Positions 1-6,399 of a DNA stretch of 13,279 bases are shown here, piece by piece. A program made the position numbers and the translations under genes. The stretch is from Candidatus Segetimicrobium genomatis. Its GTDB lineage: Bacteria; Sysuimicrobiota; Sysuimicrobiia; Sysuimicrobiales; Segetimicrobiaceae. The stretch lies in contig VBAO01000144.1 of assembly GCA_005883865.1 (NCBI GenBank), positions 1 through 13,279 of the forward strand. Reading direction: 5' to 3'. The notes under the pieces are model-generated. The model was not told where the DNA came from. It saw only the letters and a program-made list of their open reading frames with translations, and did not search any database. Within the stretch, counting starts at the first letter, position 1; the number at the start of each line of letters is the position of its first letter.

Positions 1-1
1 T

Positions 2-355
2 GACTACGCGAACAACTGGCAACGGGCCTTCGTTGGCTCCGAGTTCTACGAGTTTCCCTCCTTCCCCGGCACCGTCTCCAACTTGAAGGAACAGGTCCTG
101 CACGATCAGGTGGCTGCCAAGTTAGGACAACCCAATAGGTACAAGGAACTGACGACGGCGGTCGATTGGAGCACGAACGTCGGCTTCCCAGGGTATGCCA
201 ACGGACCCGAGGGCGAGGTATTTGATACCGCCCTCCTTCCGCAGATGTTCGCGCTGGCGGCGACGGATCGAATGAGTCCCGAGGACGCGGCCAAATGGGC
301 GGAGCAACAGATGAAGCCCATCTTTGCCAAGTGGAAAGCGCGTGGGCTCATCTAG
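2..355 (+). CDS. ABC transporter extracellular solute-binding protein, C-terminal part (5' end outside window)
   Basis: This is an open frame from the left edge to a TAG stop, 117 residues long in the window. The start and signal peptide lie upstream of it. The tail reads DAAKWAEQQMKPIFAKWKARGLI-like sequence (MSPEDAAKWAEQQMK then a short basic end), which is typical of the C-terminus of family 1 (sugar-type) solute-binding proteins. Upstream, a Gly/Pro-rich stretch (around GFPGYANGPEGE) precedes a helical tail, also as in this family. Such proteins capture a substrate outside the membrane and deliver it to an ABC permease. The permease genes are not in the window and could lie upstream. A strong intrinsic terminator follows at 381-418, so this is the last gene of its transcript. 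The substrate cannot be inferred from this fragment. Family assignment is moderately sure. Confidence 0.6.
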   Translation, partial: DYANNWQRAFVGSEFYEFPSFPGTVSNLKEQVLHDQVAAKLGQPNRYKELTTAVDWSTNVGFPGYANGPEGEVFDTALLPQMFALAATDRMSPEDAAKWAEQQMKPIFAKWKARGLI

Positions 356-657
356 TCCTCGCGGCAGGCAAGAGTTTCGACAGGGGCGTCCGGCAGACGC
401 CCCTGCTCTTTGATTTTTGGCGTCTCCAATCAAGCCGATGCGGCGGGTCTGAAAGGGGTTAGTAAGATCCCAGCCTGCTGCCGATCATCGATGGCTGGGG
501 GCGAGCGGCCTCGAGCCGGTAGGGTTGGACGCAATGGTGTTTGACCAGCCCTATGGAGCGGGAGCCTCAAGAGGATATGCTGCTACGCTGAGCCTCCGAA
601 GCACCCTGCATGCCAGCCGGGCGAACAGAAACGCCACCTAAGAACGTGGAGGTCGGG
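356..657. other. Intergenic region, 302 bases
   Basis: Apart from the terminator at 381-418 I see no gene here. A convincing promoter for the oxidoreductase gene is not visible. The nearest candidates are TTGGAC (525-530) with CCTATG (550-555) at a 19-nt spacing, and TTGACC (541-546) without a well-placed -10 box. An in-frame ATG at 610 precedes the chosen start but has no ribosome binding site. Confidence 0.5.
381..418 (+). terminator. Rho-independent terminator after the solute-binding protein gene
   Basis: A perfect 10-bp stem (CAGGGGCGTC at 381-390 pairing with GACGCCCCTG at 396-405) closes a 5-nt loop, CGGCA. A T-rich tract (CTCTTTGATTTTT) follows up to about 418. It lies 26 nt after the stop codon, the right place to end the transporter transcript. 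Confidence 0.85.
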
Positions 658-2217
658 ATGAAGCGCTACGACGTGGTCGTCGTGGGGGGCGGGCACAACG
701 GGCTAACGGCGGCGTGCTATCTCGCCAAGGCGGGGCTGTCCGTCGTGGTTCTCGAGCGCCGGGATGTGGTCGGTGGAGCCTGCGTGACGGAAGAACTGTT
801 CCCAGGCTTCCGGCTCAACGTGGCGTCCTACACGATCGGAATGTTCCAACCGGAAATCGTGCGGGAACTGGGCCTCCGGGAGGCGGGGTTCTTCTCGTAC
901 GTCCGGGACCCGCAGTTCACCGGCGTCTTCCCGGACGGGCGGCACCTGGTCGTCTACCCGGACCTCGAGAGGACGGTCGCCGATGTCGCTCGGCTGTCGC
1001 GGCGCGACGCTGAGGCCTGGCCACGCTTCGAGGCCGATGCCGCTCGGGTGGGAGCGATCCTCCGCGAGCACTTCCTGCGGCCAGCAGATAACTGGACGTG
1101 GGCCGACTTCGCGCGATCATTCTCGGGCCGCGACGGCGAGCGGTTGCTCGCCCGGTTCATCCTGGGCACGACGCGGAATCTGGTCGAGACGTACTTCGAG
1201 TCGGAGGCCGTCAAGGGCGTGCTCGCTTTCGGCGGCGCCGTCGGGACGTTCGTCGGGCCCTCGACGCCCGGGTCCGCCTACTCGAAGGCCCACCACCTGG
1301 CGGCGCGCGTGGACGACTGCGTGGGCTGTTTCGGATACGTCCGCGGCGGCATGGGTGCGCTCAGCCAGGCGCTCGCCACTATCCTCCGCCGGAATGGGGG
1401 GGAGATCCGGACCGGCGTCACCGTCGAGCACGTGCTCATCCGGGAGGGCGTAACGACCGGCGTCGTGCTGGCCGGCGGGGAGGAAATTTCCGCCCGGATT
1501 GTGCTCTCCAACGCTGACCCGAGGCAGACGCTCCTGGGGCTCGTCGGCGAGCGGGCCCTCGACCCCGACGTGGTCGGCGATCTTCGTCGCTATCGAACGA
1601 CCGGTTGCTCCTACAAGATCAACTGCACGCTGGACGCGCTGCCGCGCTTCCGATCCCTGCCGCCCGGCGACCAGACGCCCTACCTTCGCGGGGGCGTCGT
1701 GATCTCCCCGAGCCTCGACTACCTGGAGACCGCCTATCGGGACGCCCGGGCGGGCCGGGTCCCCCGACGGCCGTACGTGATCGCCCATTTCCAGTCGATC
1801 ACCGATCCCGGACTGGCGCCACCCGGCAAGCACACCATGACCCTGTACGGCGATTGGGTGCCGTACCAGCCTGCCGATGGACCCTGGACGCCCGAACGGC
1901 GGCGGGCATTCGTGGAGGACGTCTTTGACACGCTCGCCGAACACGCGCCCAACATCCGGGACGTCATCCGCGATTGGATGGTCCTGGTGCCGCCGGACAT
2001 CGAGGCACGCTTCAACATCACCGGCGGGAACATCTTTCACGGCGATTTGACCCTCGAGCAGCTCTTCTCGCTCAGACCGATCCCGGGGTTCGGCGCCCAC
2101 CGGATGCCGGTCGCGAACCTCTATCTCTGCGGCAGCGGCAGCCATCCGGGTGGGTATGTCAGCGGCCTGCCAGGCCGCAATGCGGCAACCGTCGTGCTTC
2201 GAGATCTTGAGCGGTAG
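658..2217 (+). CDS. FAD-dependent oxidoreductase, phytoene desaturase / PYROXD2-like family
   Basis: The protein has 519 residues, the usual length for this family. The N-terminal Rossmann motif for the FAD ADP moiety is complete: VVVVGGGHNGL at about residues 6-16, then the acidic strand end VVLER and the DVVGGACVTEE segment. The C-terminal FAD-binding signature, LYLCGSGSHPGG followed by SGLPGRNAA, lies at about residues 488-508. The family (COG1233) includes carotenoid desaturases/isomerases and many uncharacterised oxidoreductases; the substrate here is unknown. The ATG at 658 is chosen over the ATG at 610 because GGAGG (648-652) sits 5 nt before it and because homologues begin with the K-x-Y-D-V-V-V-V-G strand. 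There is no signal peptide, so it is cytosolic or membrane-associated. No carotenoid genes flank it, so a carotenoid role is not supported. The gene seems monocistronic. Confidence 0.88.
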   Translation: MKRYDVVVVGGGHNGLTAACYLAKAGLSVVVLERRDVVGGACVTEELFPGFRLNVASYTIGMFQPEIVRELGLREAGFFSYVRDPQFTGVFPDGRHLVVYPDLERTVADVARLSRRDAEAWPRFEADAARVGAILREHFLRPADNWTWADFARSFSGRDGERLLARFILGTTRNLVETYFESEAVKGVLAFGGAVGTFVGPSTPGSAYSKAHHLAARVDDCVGCFGYVRGGMGALSQALATILRRNGGEIRTGVTVEHVLIREGVTTGVVLAGGEEISARIVLSNADPRQTLLGLVGERALDPDVVGDLRRYRTTGCSYKINCTLDALPRFRSLPPGDQTPYLRGGVVISPSLDYLETAYRDARAGRVPRRPYVIAHFQSITDPGLAPPGKHTMTLYGDWVPYQPADGPWTPERRRAFVEDVFDTLAEHAPNIRDVIRDWMVLVPPDIEARFNITGGNIFHGDLTLEQLFSLRPIPGFGAHRMPVANLYLCGSGSHPGGYVSGLPGRNAATVVLRDLER

Positions 2218-2526
2218 GACGATGACGGCGACCTCCCATGAGGGATAGTCGACGCGATACACTCGCCAGCCCTTGTGTTTCAATTCTCAGCGAGAGGCCG
2301 CTCCCCCGCCGCTAACACGTGCGCCCGCCGGGTTAGCACGGGGACGCAGACAGCGCGTAGGAGACACGCAGCGACCACACCGCAGAGTTGGGCGCGGCCT
2401 CGTCCTAACTTGGAGCGGTTGGGGCATACAGAATTCTTTGGCGGCGTAGGCAAGGCAGGATTGGCTGCCACCGCGATGAGACGGAACCTTCAGTTCTGAG
2501 GATCTGGCCGAAGGGAGGGAATAGAT
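2218..2526. other. Intergenic region, 309 bases, no gene recognised
   Basis: No reading frame here has convincing coding character. GCTAAC (2311-2316) and GTTAGC (2332-2337) form a 6-bp inverted repeat with a 15-nt loop and no T tract, so it is a poor terminator. Base composition drops towards the right end (from about 2400), merging into the lower-GC patch that carries the next gene. I see no well-formed promoter. Confidence 0.4.
2511..2519 (+). promoter_or_regulatory. Ribosome binding site that fixes the start of the 2527 gene
   Basis: AAGGGAGGG lies 8 nt or less upstream of the ATG at 2527, counting from the GGGAGG core. The in-frame ATGs at 2590 and 2608, which would place the hydrophobic signal segment right at the N-terminus, have no comparable site. 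Confidence 0.6.
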
Positions 2527-3090
2527 ATGTTCGAGCCGGACATCTTTACCAAGCAGGTCTTTCCGCATCGCTTCACCTGGTTTCTCAAGATGGACGGGTA
2601 CCTCGCCATGAGGGTCATTCTCCTCACGATGCTGGTATTCGCCGCTCTCAATCTGCCGGGCGCCGCATCGGAGCAACCCCCGATCTTACCTGACGAAAGC
2701 CATCCGAACTCTGACAGGCAAGTCATGTTCGCTATCTTCGACGCGGCGGACAGCAAGTGGAAAGTTTCGGAGCTGACGGGCCCGGAACCCCCGGTATCTC
2801 TTAAGTTCGGCGAGCAAAATATCTGGATTTTTTATGGTATAAAGCCCTCCGCCCCGAGGAAAGGCACTCTGAGCATAAAGGTGAGCCGTCTCTTTAGCGG
2901 GCAGAGTCCGCTCGAAACGAGCTACTCATTCCAGTATGAAACTAGGGAGTATGGGAGCTGGATCCCATTCTACATTGGGACCGGTGGGAGTTCCTTCGGT
3001 CAGCTGCAGCAGATCACGATTGTGATCACCGACCTCGGTGCCAACAGCCCGGATGCGGAGGTAAAACGAATCTTGGTCAAGAGTGAGTAG
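2527..3090 (+). CDS. Predicted exported protein of unknown function
   Basis: The product has 187 residues and I do not recognise the family. A hydrophobic stretch (about residues 29-43, MRVILLTMLVFAALNLPG) is followed by a small-residue AAS-E site near residue 48, so a Sec signal peptide is likely. If translation begins at 2527, as the strong ribosome binding site suggests, about 27 residues precede the hydrophobic core. That is long for a signal peptide; a start at 2608 would give an ordinary one. The mature part alternates polar and aromatic residues (IWIFYGI, YSFQYE, WIPFYIG, ITIVITDLG), suggesting a beta-sandwich. Composition is odd for the window: about 53% G+C over 2701-2940 by hand count against about 70% in neighbouring genes, with A/T at many third positions. 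Recent acquisition is a reasonable inference. It is probably a single-gene unit. Confidence 0.65.
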   Translation: MFEPDIFTKQVFPHRFTWFLKMDGYLAMRVILLTMLVFAALNLPGAASEQPPILPDESHPNSDRQVMFAIFDAADSKWKVSELTGPEPPVSLKFGEQNIWIFYGIKPSAPRKGTLSIKVSRLFSGQSPLETSYSFQYETREYGSWIPFYIGTGGSSFGQLQQITIVITDLGANSPDAEVKRILVKSE

Positions 3091-3143
3091 CGTTTCACGG
3101 CGGGCGCCATGGCACAACAAAATCCAATCAGGATGCTAGGCGA

Positions 3144-3218
3144 TGGAGCCGGCGATCGGATTTGAACCGATGACCTGCTCATTACGAATGAGCTGCTCTA
3201 CCGCTGAGCTACGCCGGC
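3144..3218 (-). tRNA. tRNA-Thr (anticodon CGT)
   Basis: Read on the minus strand this is a full cloverleaf. The acceptor stem is GCCGGCG/CGCCGGC (7 bp), the D-arm is GCTC-AGCGGTA-GAGC, and the anticodon stem is GCTCA/TGAGC with loop TTCGTAA. The T-arm is ATCGG-TTCAAAT-CCGAT, followed by discriminator T and an encoded CCA (3144-3146). The anticodon CGT reads ACG, so it charges threonine. The total is 75 nt including CCA. The 5' end faces the small membrane-protein gene, and the 3' end faces the lower-GC patch. Confidence 0.97.
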
Positions 3219-3228
3219 ACCGCACTCG

Positions 3229-3239
3229 ATTCTAGCATA
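3229..3239 (-). promoter_or_regulatory. Extended -10 promoter element for tRNA-Thr
   Basis: On the minus strand TATGCTAGAAT contains TGC-TAGAAT, an extended -10 box (hexamer 3229-3234). A start about 7 nt downstream would lie a few bases before the mature tRNA 5' end at 3218. The -35 region is weak (GTCTCA at 17-nt spacing). A closely similar element is seen at 11873-11881. Confidence 0.45.
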
Positions 3240-3284
3240 ACGCCAATCGTGTGAGACCACCTGCGTGGTGATGCCCGCGGAAGC

Positions 3285-3437
3285 CTAGCGACGGGAGGTG
3301 TCCATGATGAGCAGCACGCCCGCCACGACGCCGAGAAGCGTGGTGATCTGGCTCAAACCATACATGCCCAACGAGGGCAGGCCAGCGAGGATCAGGTACA
3401 CCCCCAACAGGAACAGTCCCCAGTTCGTGACCCTCAT
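3285..3437 (-). CDS. Small two-helix membrane protein (50 aa), unknown function
   Basis: An ATG at 3437 opens a 50-codon frame ending in TAG. GGAGGAGGAGGGG (about 3443-3455) lies just upstream, an unusually strong ribosome binding site and the main reason for calling it. The product has two hydrophobic stretches: about residues 6-20 (WGLFLLGVYLILAGL) and 32-44 (TLLGVVAGVLLIM). They are joined by a short SLGMYGLSQ turn, and the tail is basic (TSRR). It is probably an integral membrane hairpin protein. It begins 48 nt after the stop of the GGT-like gene on the same strand and is likely co-transcribed with it. I know no function for it. Such small proteins with repeated LLGVxxGVLLI segments are common in bacterial genomes and often go unannotated. 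Confidence 0.75.
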   Translation of the reverse strand: MRVTNWGLFLLGVYLILAGLPSLGMYGLSQITTLLGVVAGVLLIMDTSRR

Positions 3438-3485
3438 CGACGCCCCTCCTCCTCCGTGTGTGGCTGCGGCCCGGTGGACCTGCCC

Positions 3486-5207
3486 TCACCATCCCACCGC
3501 GTAACCGTTACGCCGGGGGTCGGCGCCGCCCATCATCCACCGATCCTCGCGGAACACGATCCCTTGGCCCCCGCCGACCCGCATCGACCAGTCCTCGAGG
3601 ATCTCGAGGCGGTACCCGCGGGCTGCGAGCGCCCTCCGGACCCCTGGAGGGAAGCGCCCTTCCAGCAGCAGGACCTTCGGAGGGAACGGATCGCCCACAT
3701 CGTCCATCCACCTGAATCGGGGGGCGGCGATCGCATCCTGGATGTTCCGGCCAAAGTCGATCAGGTTGATGATCATCTGGGCGGTCGTCTGCGGGATCCC
3801 ATAGGACCCCGGGGTGCCGATCATGAACGCCAGCCGCCCGCCGCGGGCCGCATGCGCGGGGCCGAGGGGATCGATCCCATAGGAGTGCGTGGGGGCGACC
3901 GGAGCCTCGTGGATTCGGGCGATCTCCTTGCGGTCCCCGGGAATCAGCGTGCACCAGTGGTGCCCGTTGTTCATCGCGATGCCGGTGCGGCCGATGACGA
4001 CCCCCGACCCATAGCTGGATCCGAGGGTCTGGGTGATGTTGACCGCAAGCCCCGTCGCATCCGCCGCCGCCAGGTGGGTGGTCGACCGCTCGCGGGCGGG
4101 ACGGGCACGGCGGATCCGGCCGGCGGACCGAGCGCGCCCCACGCGACCGGCCCGGGGGCTGCGGCCGGTGCGGCCGCGCTCCCGGACCCGGGACGGCTCC
4201 AGGCGACGGGTGACCTCGGCGCGAAGCTCGCGCACCCGCTTGTCGCTGAGCATCCACGCGAGCGGCACCTCCACGAACCGGGGATCCGCCACGTGGGCCG
4301 CGGCATCGATGCGCGCAAGCCGGATCGCTTCCGCCACGACGGCCAGGTATTCCGCCCCGAGATGCTCCATCTTGGGCAGGTCGAACGCCTCGAGAATCCG
4401 CAGGGTTTGGAGCACCTGCACCGCGCTGCTGGGAGGCGGCGTGGTGCGAAGCTCGTACCCACGGTACGCGGCGGTGAGCGGCGGCTCCCACTTGATGCTT
4501 CCGGGATACGCGCGCAGGTCGTCTGAAGCGATCAACCCCCCATGCTCGGCAAGGTACGCGCCGATCGTCTCGCCGATCCGCCCCTCGTAGAACGTCATCC
4601 ATCCCTCGTCCACCATCGTCCGGAGCGTCTCCGCAAGGCCAGGCTGGCGGAGCACCTCGCCCGCCTTGTAGGGCCGGCCGGCGCGAAGGTACGTGCGCGC
4701 GGCGTCGGGGTGGGGGGTGAGCCGGTCGACCGACTGAAGATTTCTCTCGTGATCGAATACCGTCACGGGGATGCCGCGGTCCGCGAGCTCGATCGCCGGC
4801 TCGAGCACCTGCGCGCGCGTCAACCGGCCGAACTCGTCGTGCAGCCGGGCCCACCCGGCGACGATCCCCGGCACCATGGGCGCCATCGGTCCCAGGTCCT
4901 GGGTCTTGGACGTGAAGAGCTCCGCCCGGGCGGCGCGCGGGCTGCGTCCCATGAAGTTCAGCGTCCGCGTCTCGCCCGTCGGCAGGGTGAGCACCGCGAT
5001 GCCGATCCCGCCGAGACCGGAGAAGTAGGGCTCGGTCACCGTGATGGCGGCGGCCGCGGCCACAGCCGCGTCGACGGCGGTCCCTCCGGCGGCAAGCATC
5101 TGGATCCCCGCCTGGGTGGCGAGCGGGTTGGCCGAGGCCACCATGCCGCGGCGGCCCAACGCCACCGGCCGGACCCCGAACTCAGACGCGCCTCCCGTGT
5201 ACGCCAC
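3486..5207 (-). CDS. Gamma-glutamyltransferase-family protein (GGT-like Ntn hydrolase)
   Basis: The protein has 573 residues, usual for the family. The N-terminal block MVASANPLATQAG...GGTAVDAAVAAA...SGLGG (about residues 22-67) is the GGT signature of the large subunit. The self-cleavage site is the TTHL motif at about residues 376-379; Thr376 would become the nucleophile of the small subunit. GSSYGSGVV (395-403), TGIAMNN and GTPGSYGIPQ follow. Residues that hold the gamma-glutamyl group in E. coli GGT appear changed: Arg114 (a Met here), Asp433 (Trp), Ser462-Ser463 (not found) and the second Gly of PGG (Ser). The substrate may therefore not be glutathione-like. The start is GTG 5207 because AGGAGG (5214-5219) lies 6 nt upstream; upstream in-frame ATGs lack a site. 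No signal peptide is seen, although classic GGTs are exported. An Arg-rich linker (about residues 338-375) precedes the nucleophile. Confidence 0.88.
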   Translation of the reverse strand: MAYTGGASEFGVRPVALGRRGMVASANPLATQAGIQMLAAGGTAVDAAVAAAAAITVTEPYFSGLGGIGIAVLTLPTGETRTLNFMGRSPRAARAELFTSKTQDLGPMAPMVPGIVAGWARLHDEFGRLTRAQVLEPAIELADRGIPVTVFDHERNLQSVDRLTPHPDAARTYLRAGRPYKAGEVLRQPGLAETLRTMVDEGWMTFYEGRIGETIGAYLAEHGGLIASDDLRAYPGSIKWEPPLTAAYRGYELRTTPPPSSAVQVLQTLRILEAFDLPKMEHLGAEYLAVVAEAIRLARIDAAAHVADPRFVEVPLAWMLSDKRVRELRAEVTRRLEPSRVRERGRTGRSPRAGRVGRARSAGRIRRARPARERSTTHLAAADATGLAVNITQTLGSSYGSGVVIGRTGIAMNNGHHWCTLIPGDRKEIARIHEAPVAPTHSYGIDPLGPAHAARGGRLAFMIGTPGSYGIPQTTAQMIINLIDFGRNIQDAIAAPRFRWMDDVGDPFPPKVLLLEGRFPPGVRRALAARGYRLEILEDWSMRVGGGQGIVFREDRWMMGGADPRRNGYAVGW

Positions 5208-5213
5208 CGCGCA

Positions 5214-5219
5214 CCTCCT
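5214..5219 (-). promoter_or_regulatory. Ribosome binding site that fixes a GTG start for the GGT-like gene
   Basis: On the minus strand AGGAGG is followed by 6 nt (TGCGCG) and GTG. The in-frame ATG at 5225 overlaps this site and has none of its own. The frame stays open far upstream, so without this site the protein would be over-extended by about 58 basic residues. Confidence 0.75.
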
Positions 5220-5341
5220 GCGCATGAAGATCCGCGTGCGACGATCCTCCGCGTTTCTACACCCCTCGCCGAATTCCTCTGGGCGCGTCCGGTGTCGCGC
5301 GGAAGCGCGCAACGATGCAATCGCACGTTCGCGGCTAAAAA

Positions 5342-5370
5342 TTGACACATCAGCGCATTCAGAGGATAAT
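5342..5370 (+). promoter_or_regulatory. Near-consensus sigma-70 promoter for the lipid kinase/glycosyltransferase operon
   Basis: TTGACA (5342-5347, 6/6) is followed by exactly 17 nt and GATAAT (5365-5370, 5/6). Transcription would begin near 5377, leaving a leader of about 64 nt before the ATG at 5441. It is the strongest plus-strand promoter I see in the window, and it lies between the divergent GGT-like gene and the operon. A small GC hairpin (CGCGC-GGAA-GCGCG, 5296-5309) lies just upstream. Confidence 0.85.
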
Positions 5371-5440
5371 AAGGCGGTCAAGATCGCTCATCAGACCAGC
5401 CACAGCGCCGTTCTCGAGGGGGCAGCGAAGGAGTGACGGG

Positions 5441-6394
5441 ATGCCCGCGACCTTGATCGTGGCCAACCTTCGCTCCGGCGGTGGGCGCACGCGCGATGCC
5501 CTCCCGCTTGTCACCAACGCCTTCAAACGCGCCGGCCGGCAATACGAGCTGATCGTTCCGCCGACCGCAGAAGCCACCGCTCCGCTCCTCACCGAGTTCC
5601 TCGGCGCCGGACGGCCGGGGTTCGACCAGATCACGGTCATCGGCGGGGACGGCACCCTCAACGGCGTCGTCAATGGCATCCTCACCAGCGGCGTGAACCT
5701 GCCGCTCGGCATCATCCCCTGCGGGACCGGAAACGAGATCGTCCGGTCGCTGGGGATTCCCAAGGATCCGGAGAAAGCCGTCGAGATCATTCTCCGCGGC
5801 CAAGTGTGCCCCGTCGACGTCGGCCGGGTCAACAATCGGTACTTCCTCCACATCTTCGGCCTGGGGTACGACGTCCAGGTCATCAAGATGGTCAACATGC
5901 TCCGCGCGCGGTACCGGCTCGCCCGCAACCGGTCGGTCTACTACCTGGCCGCCCTCCTCCTCCTCTCATCGGGGTTCGACCCCTTCCCGGTCAAGGTGCA
6001 GGTCGGGGAACGCGTGTTCAGCGGGCGGGCCATCATGATCGTCGCGGCCAACGGCCGAATGTACGGGGAGCGGCTGCTCGCCCTGCCCGCCCCGAGCCTC
6101 TCGGACGGCCTCCTCGACCTCTACCTCCTGCAGGAGCTCCGCACCCGGTCGTTCCGCAAAACCACCCGCCTGCTGCGGCGCCTCCCGGTCCCCGAGTTGA
6201 GCGTTCAGCGGTGCTCGGCGGTCCGGATCCACCTCGACCAGCGCCGGGAGGCCCAGGTGGACGGAAGCCTCCTCGGTCCGGCCCAGACCTTCGACCTCTC
6301 GCTGCTGCCCCGGAGGATCTCCGTGATCCATCCGGACCCACCCGCGCTTGTCGGCGTTCCGCGCAAGGCGGAGATGGCCGCAGAACGCCGGTAA
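5441..6394 (+). CDS. Diacylglycerol kinase-family lipid kinase (YegS/DgkB-like)
   Basis: The protein has 317 residues, matching the DAGK catalytic plus YegS-type C-terminal layout. It opens with LIVANLRSGGGRT (about residues 5-17), the nucleotide-binding N-x-x-SG-x-G loop. The catalytic signature GGDGTLNGVVNG is at about 68-79, and IIPCGTGNEIVRSLGIP at about 90-106 is the conserved G-T-x-N-x-x-A-R-like loop. The C-terminal half has the expected beta-rich pattern and ends with QVDGSLL near residue 260, as in YegS. These enzymes phosphorylate diacylglycerol or related lipids with ATP at the inner membrane face. ATG 5441 is chosen because AAGGAG (5428-5433) lies 7 nt upstream; an earlier in-frame ATG at 5342 sits inside the promoter and cannot be used from that transcript. 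It is first in a four-gene operon, with 5 nt to the next gene. Confidence 0.88.
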   Translation: MPATLIVANLRSGGGRTRDALPLVTNAFKRAGRQYELIVPPTAEATAPLLTEFLGAGRPGFDQITVIGGDGTLNGVVNGILTSGVNLPLGIIPCGTGNEIVRSLGIPKDPEKAVEIILRGQVCPVDVGRVNNRYFLHIFGLGYDVQVIKMVNMLRARYRLARNRSVYYLAALLLLSSGFDPFPVKVQVGERVFSGRAIMIVAANGRMYGERLLALPAPSLSDGLLDLYLLQELRTRSFRKTTRLLRRLPVPELSVQRCSAVRIHLDQRREAQVDGSLLGPAQTFDLSLLPRRISVIHPDPPALVGVPRKAEMAAERR

Positions 6395-6399
6395 GCGGG

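Noticed and set aside
3256..3269. ACCAC-CTGC-GTGGT hairpin after the small membrane-protein gene, considered as a terminator
   Set aside because: The stem is short and no T tract follows on the minus strand.
3456..4526. Long open frame of 356 codons on the plus strand
   Set aside because: It lies antisense to the GGT-like gene, is low in complexity and rich in Arg, Pro and Gly, and shows no domain. It is a by-product of high GC content.
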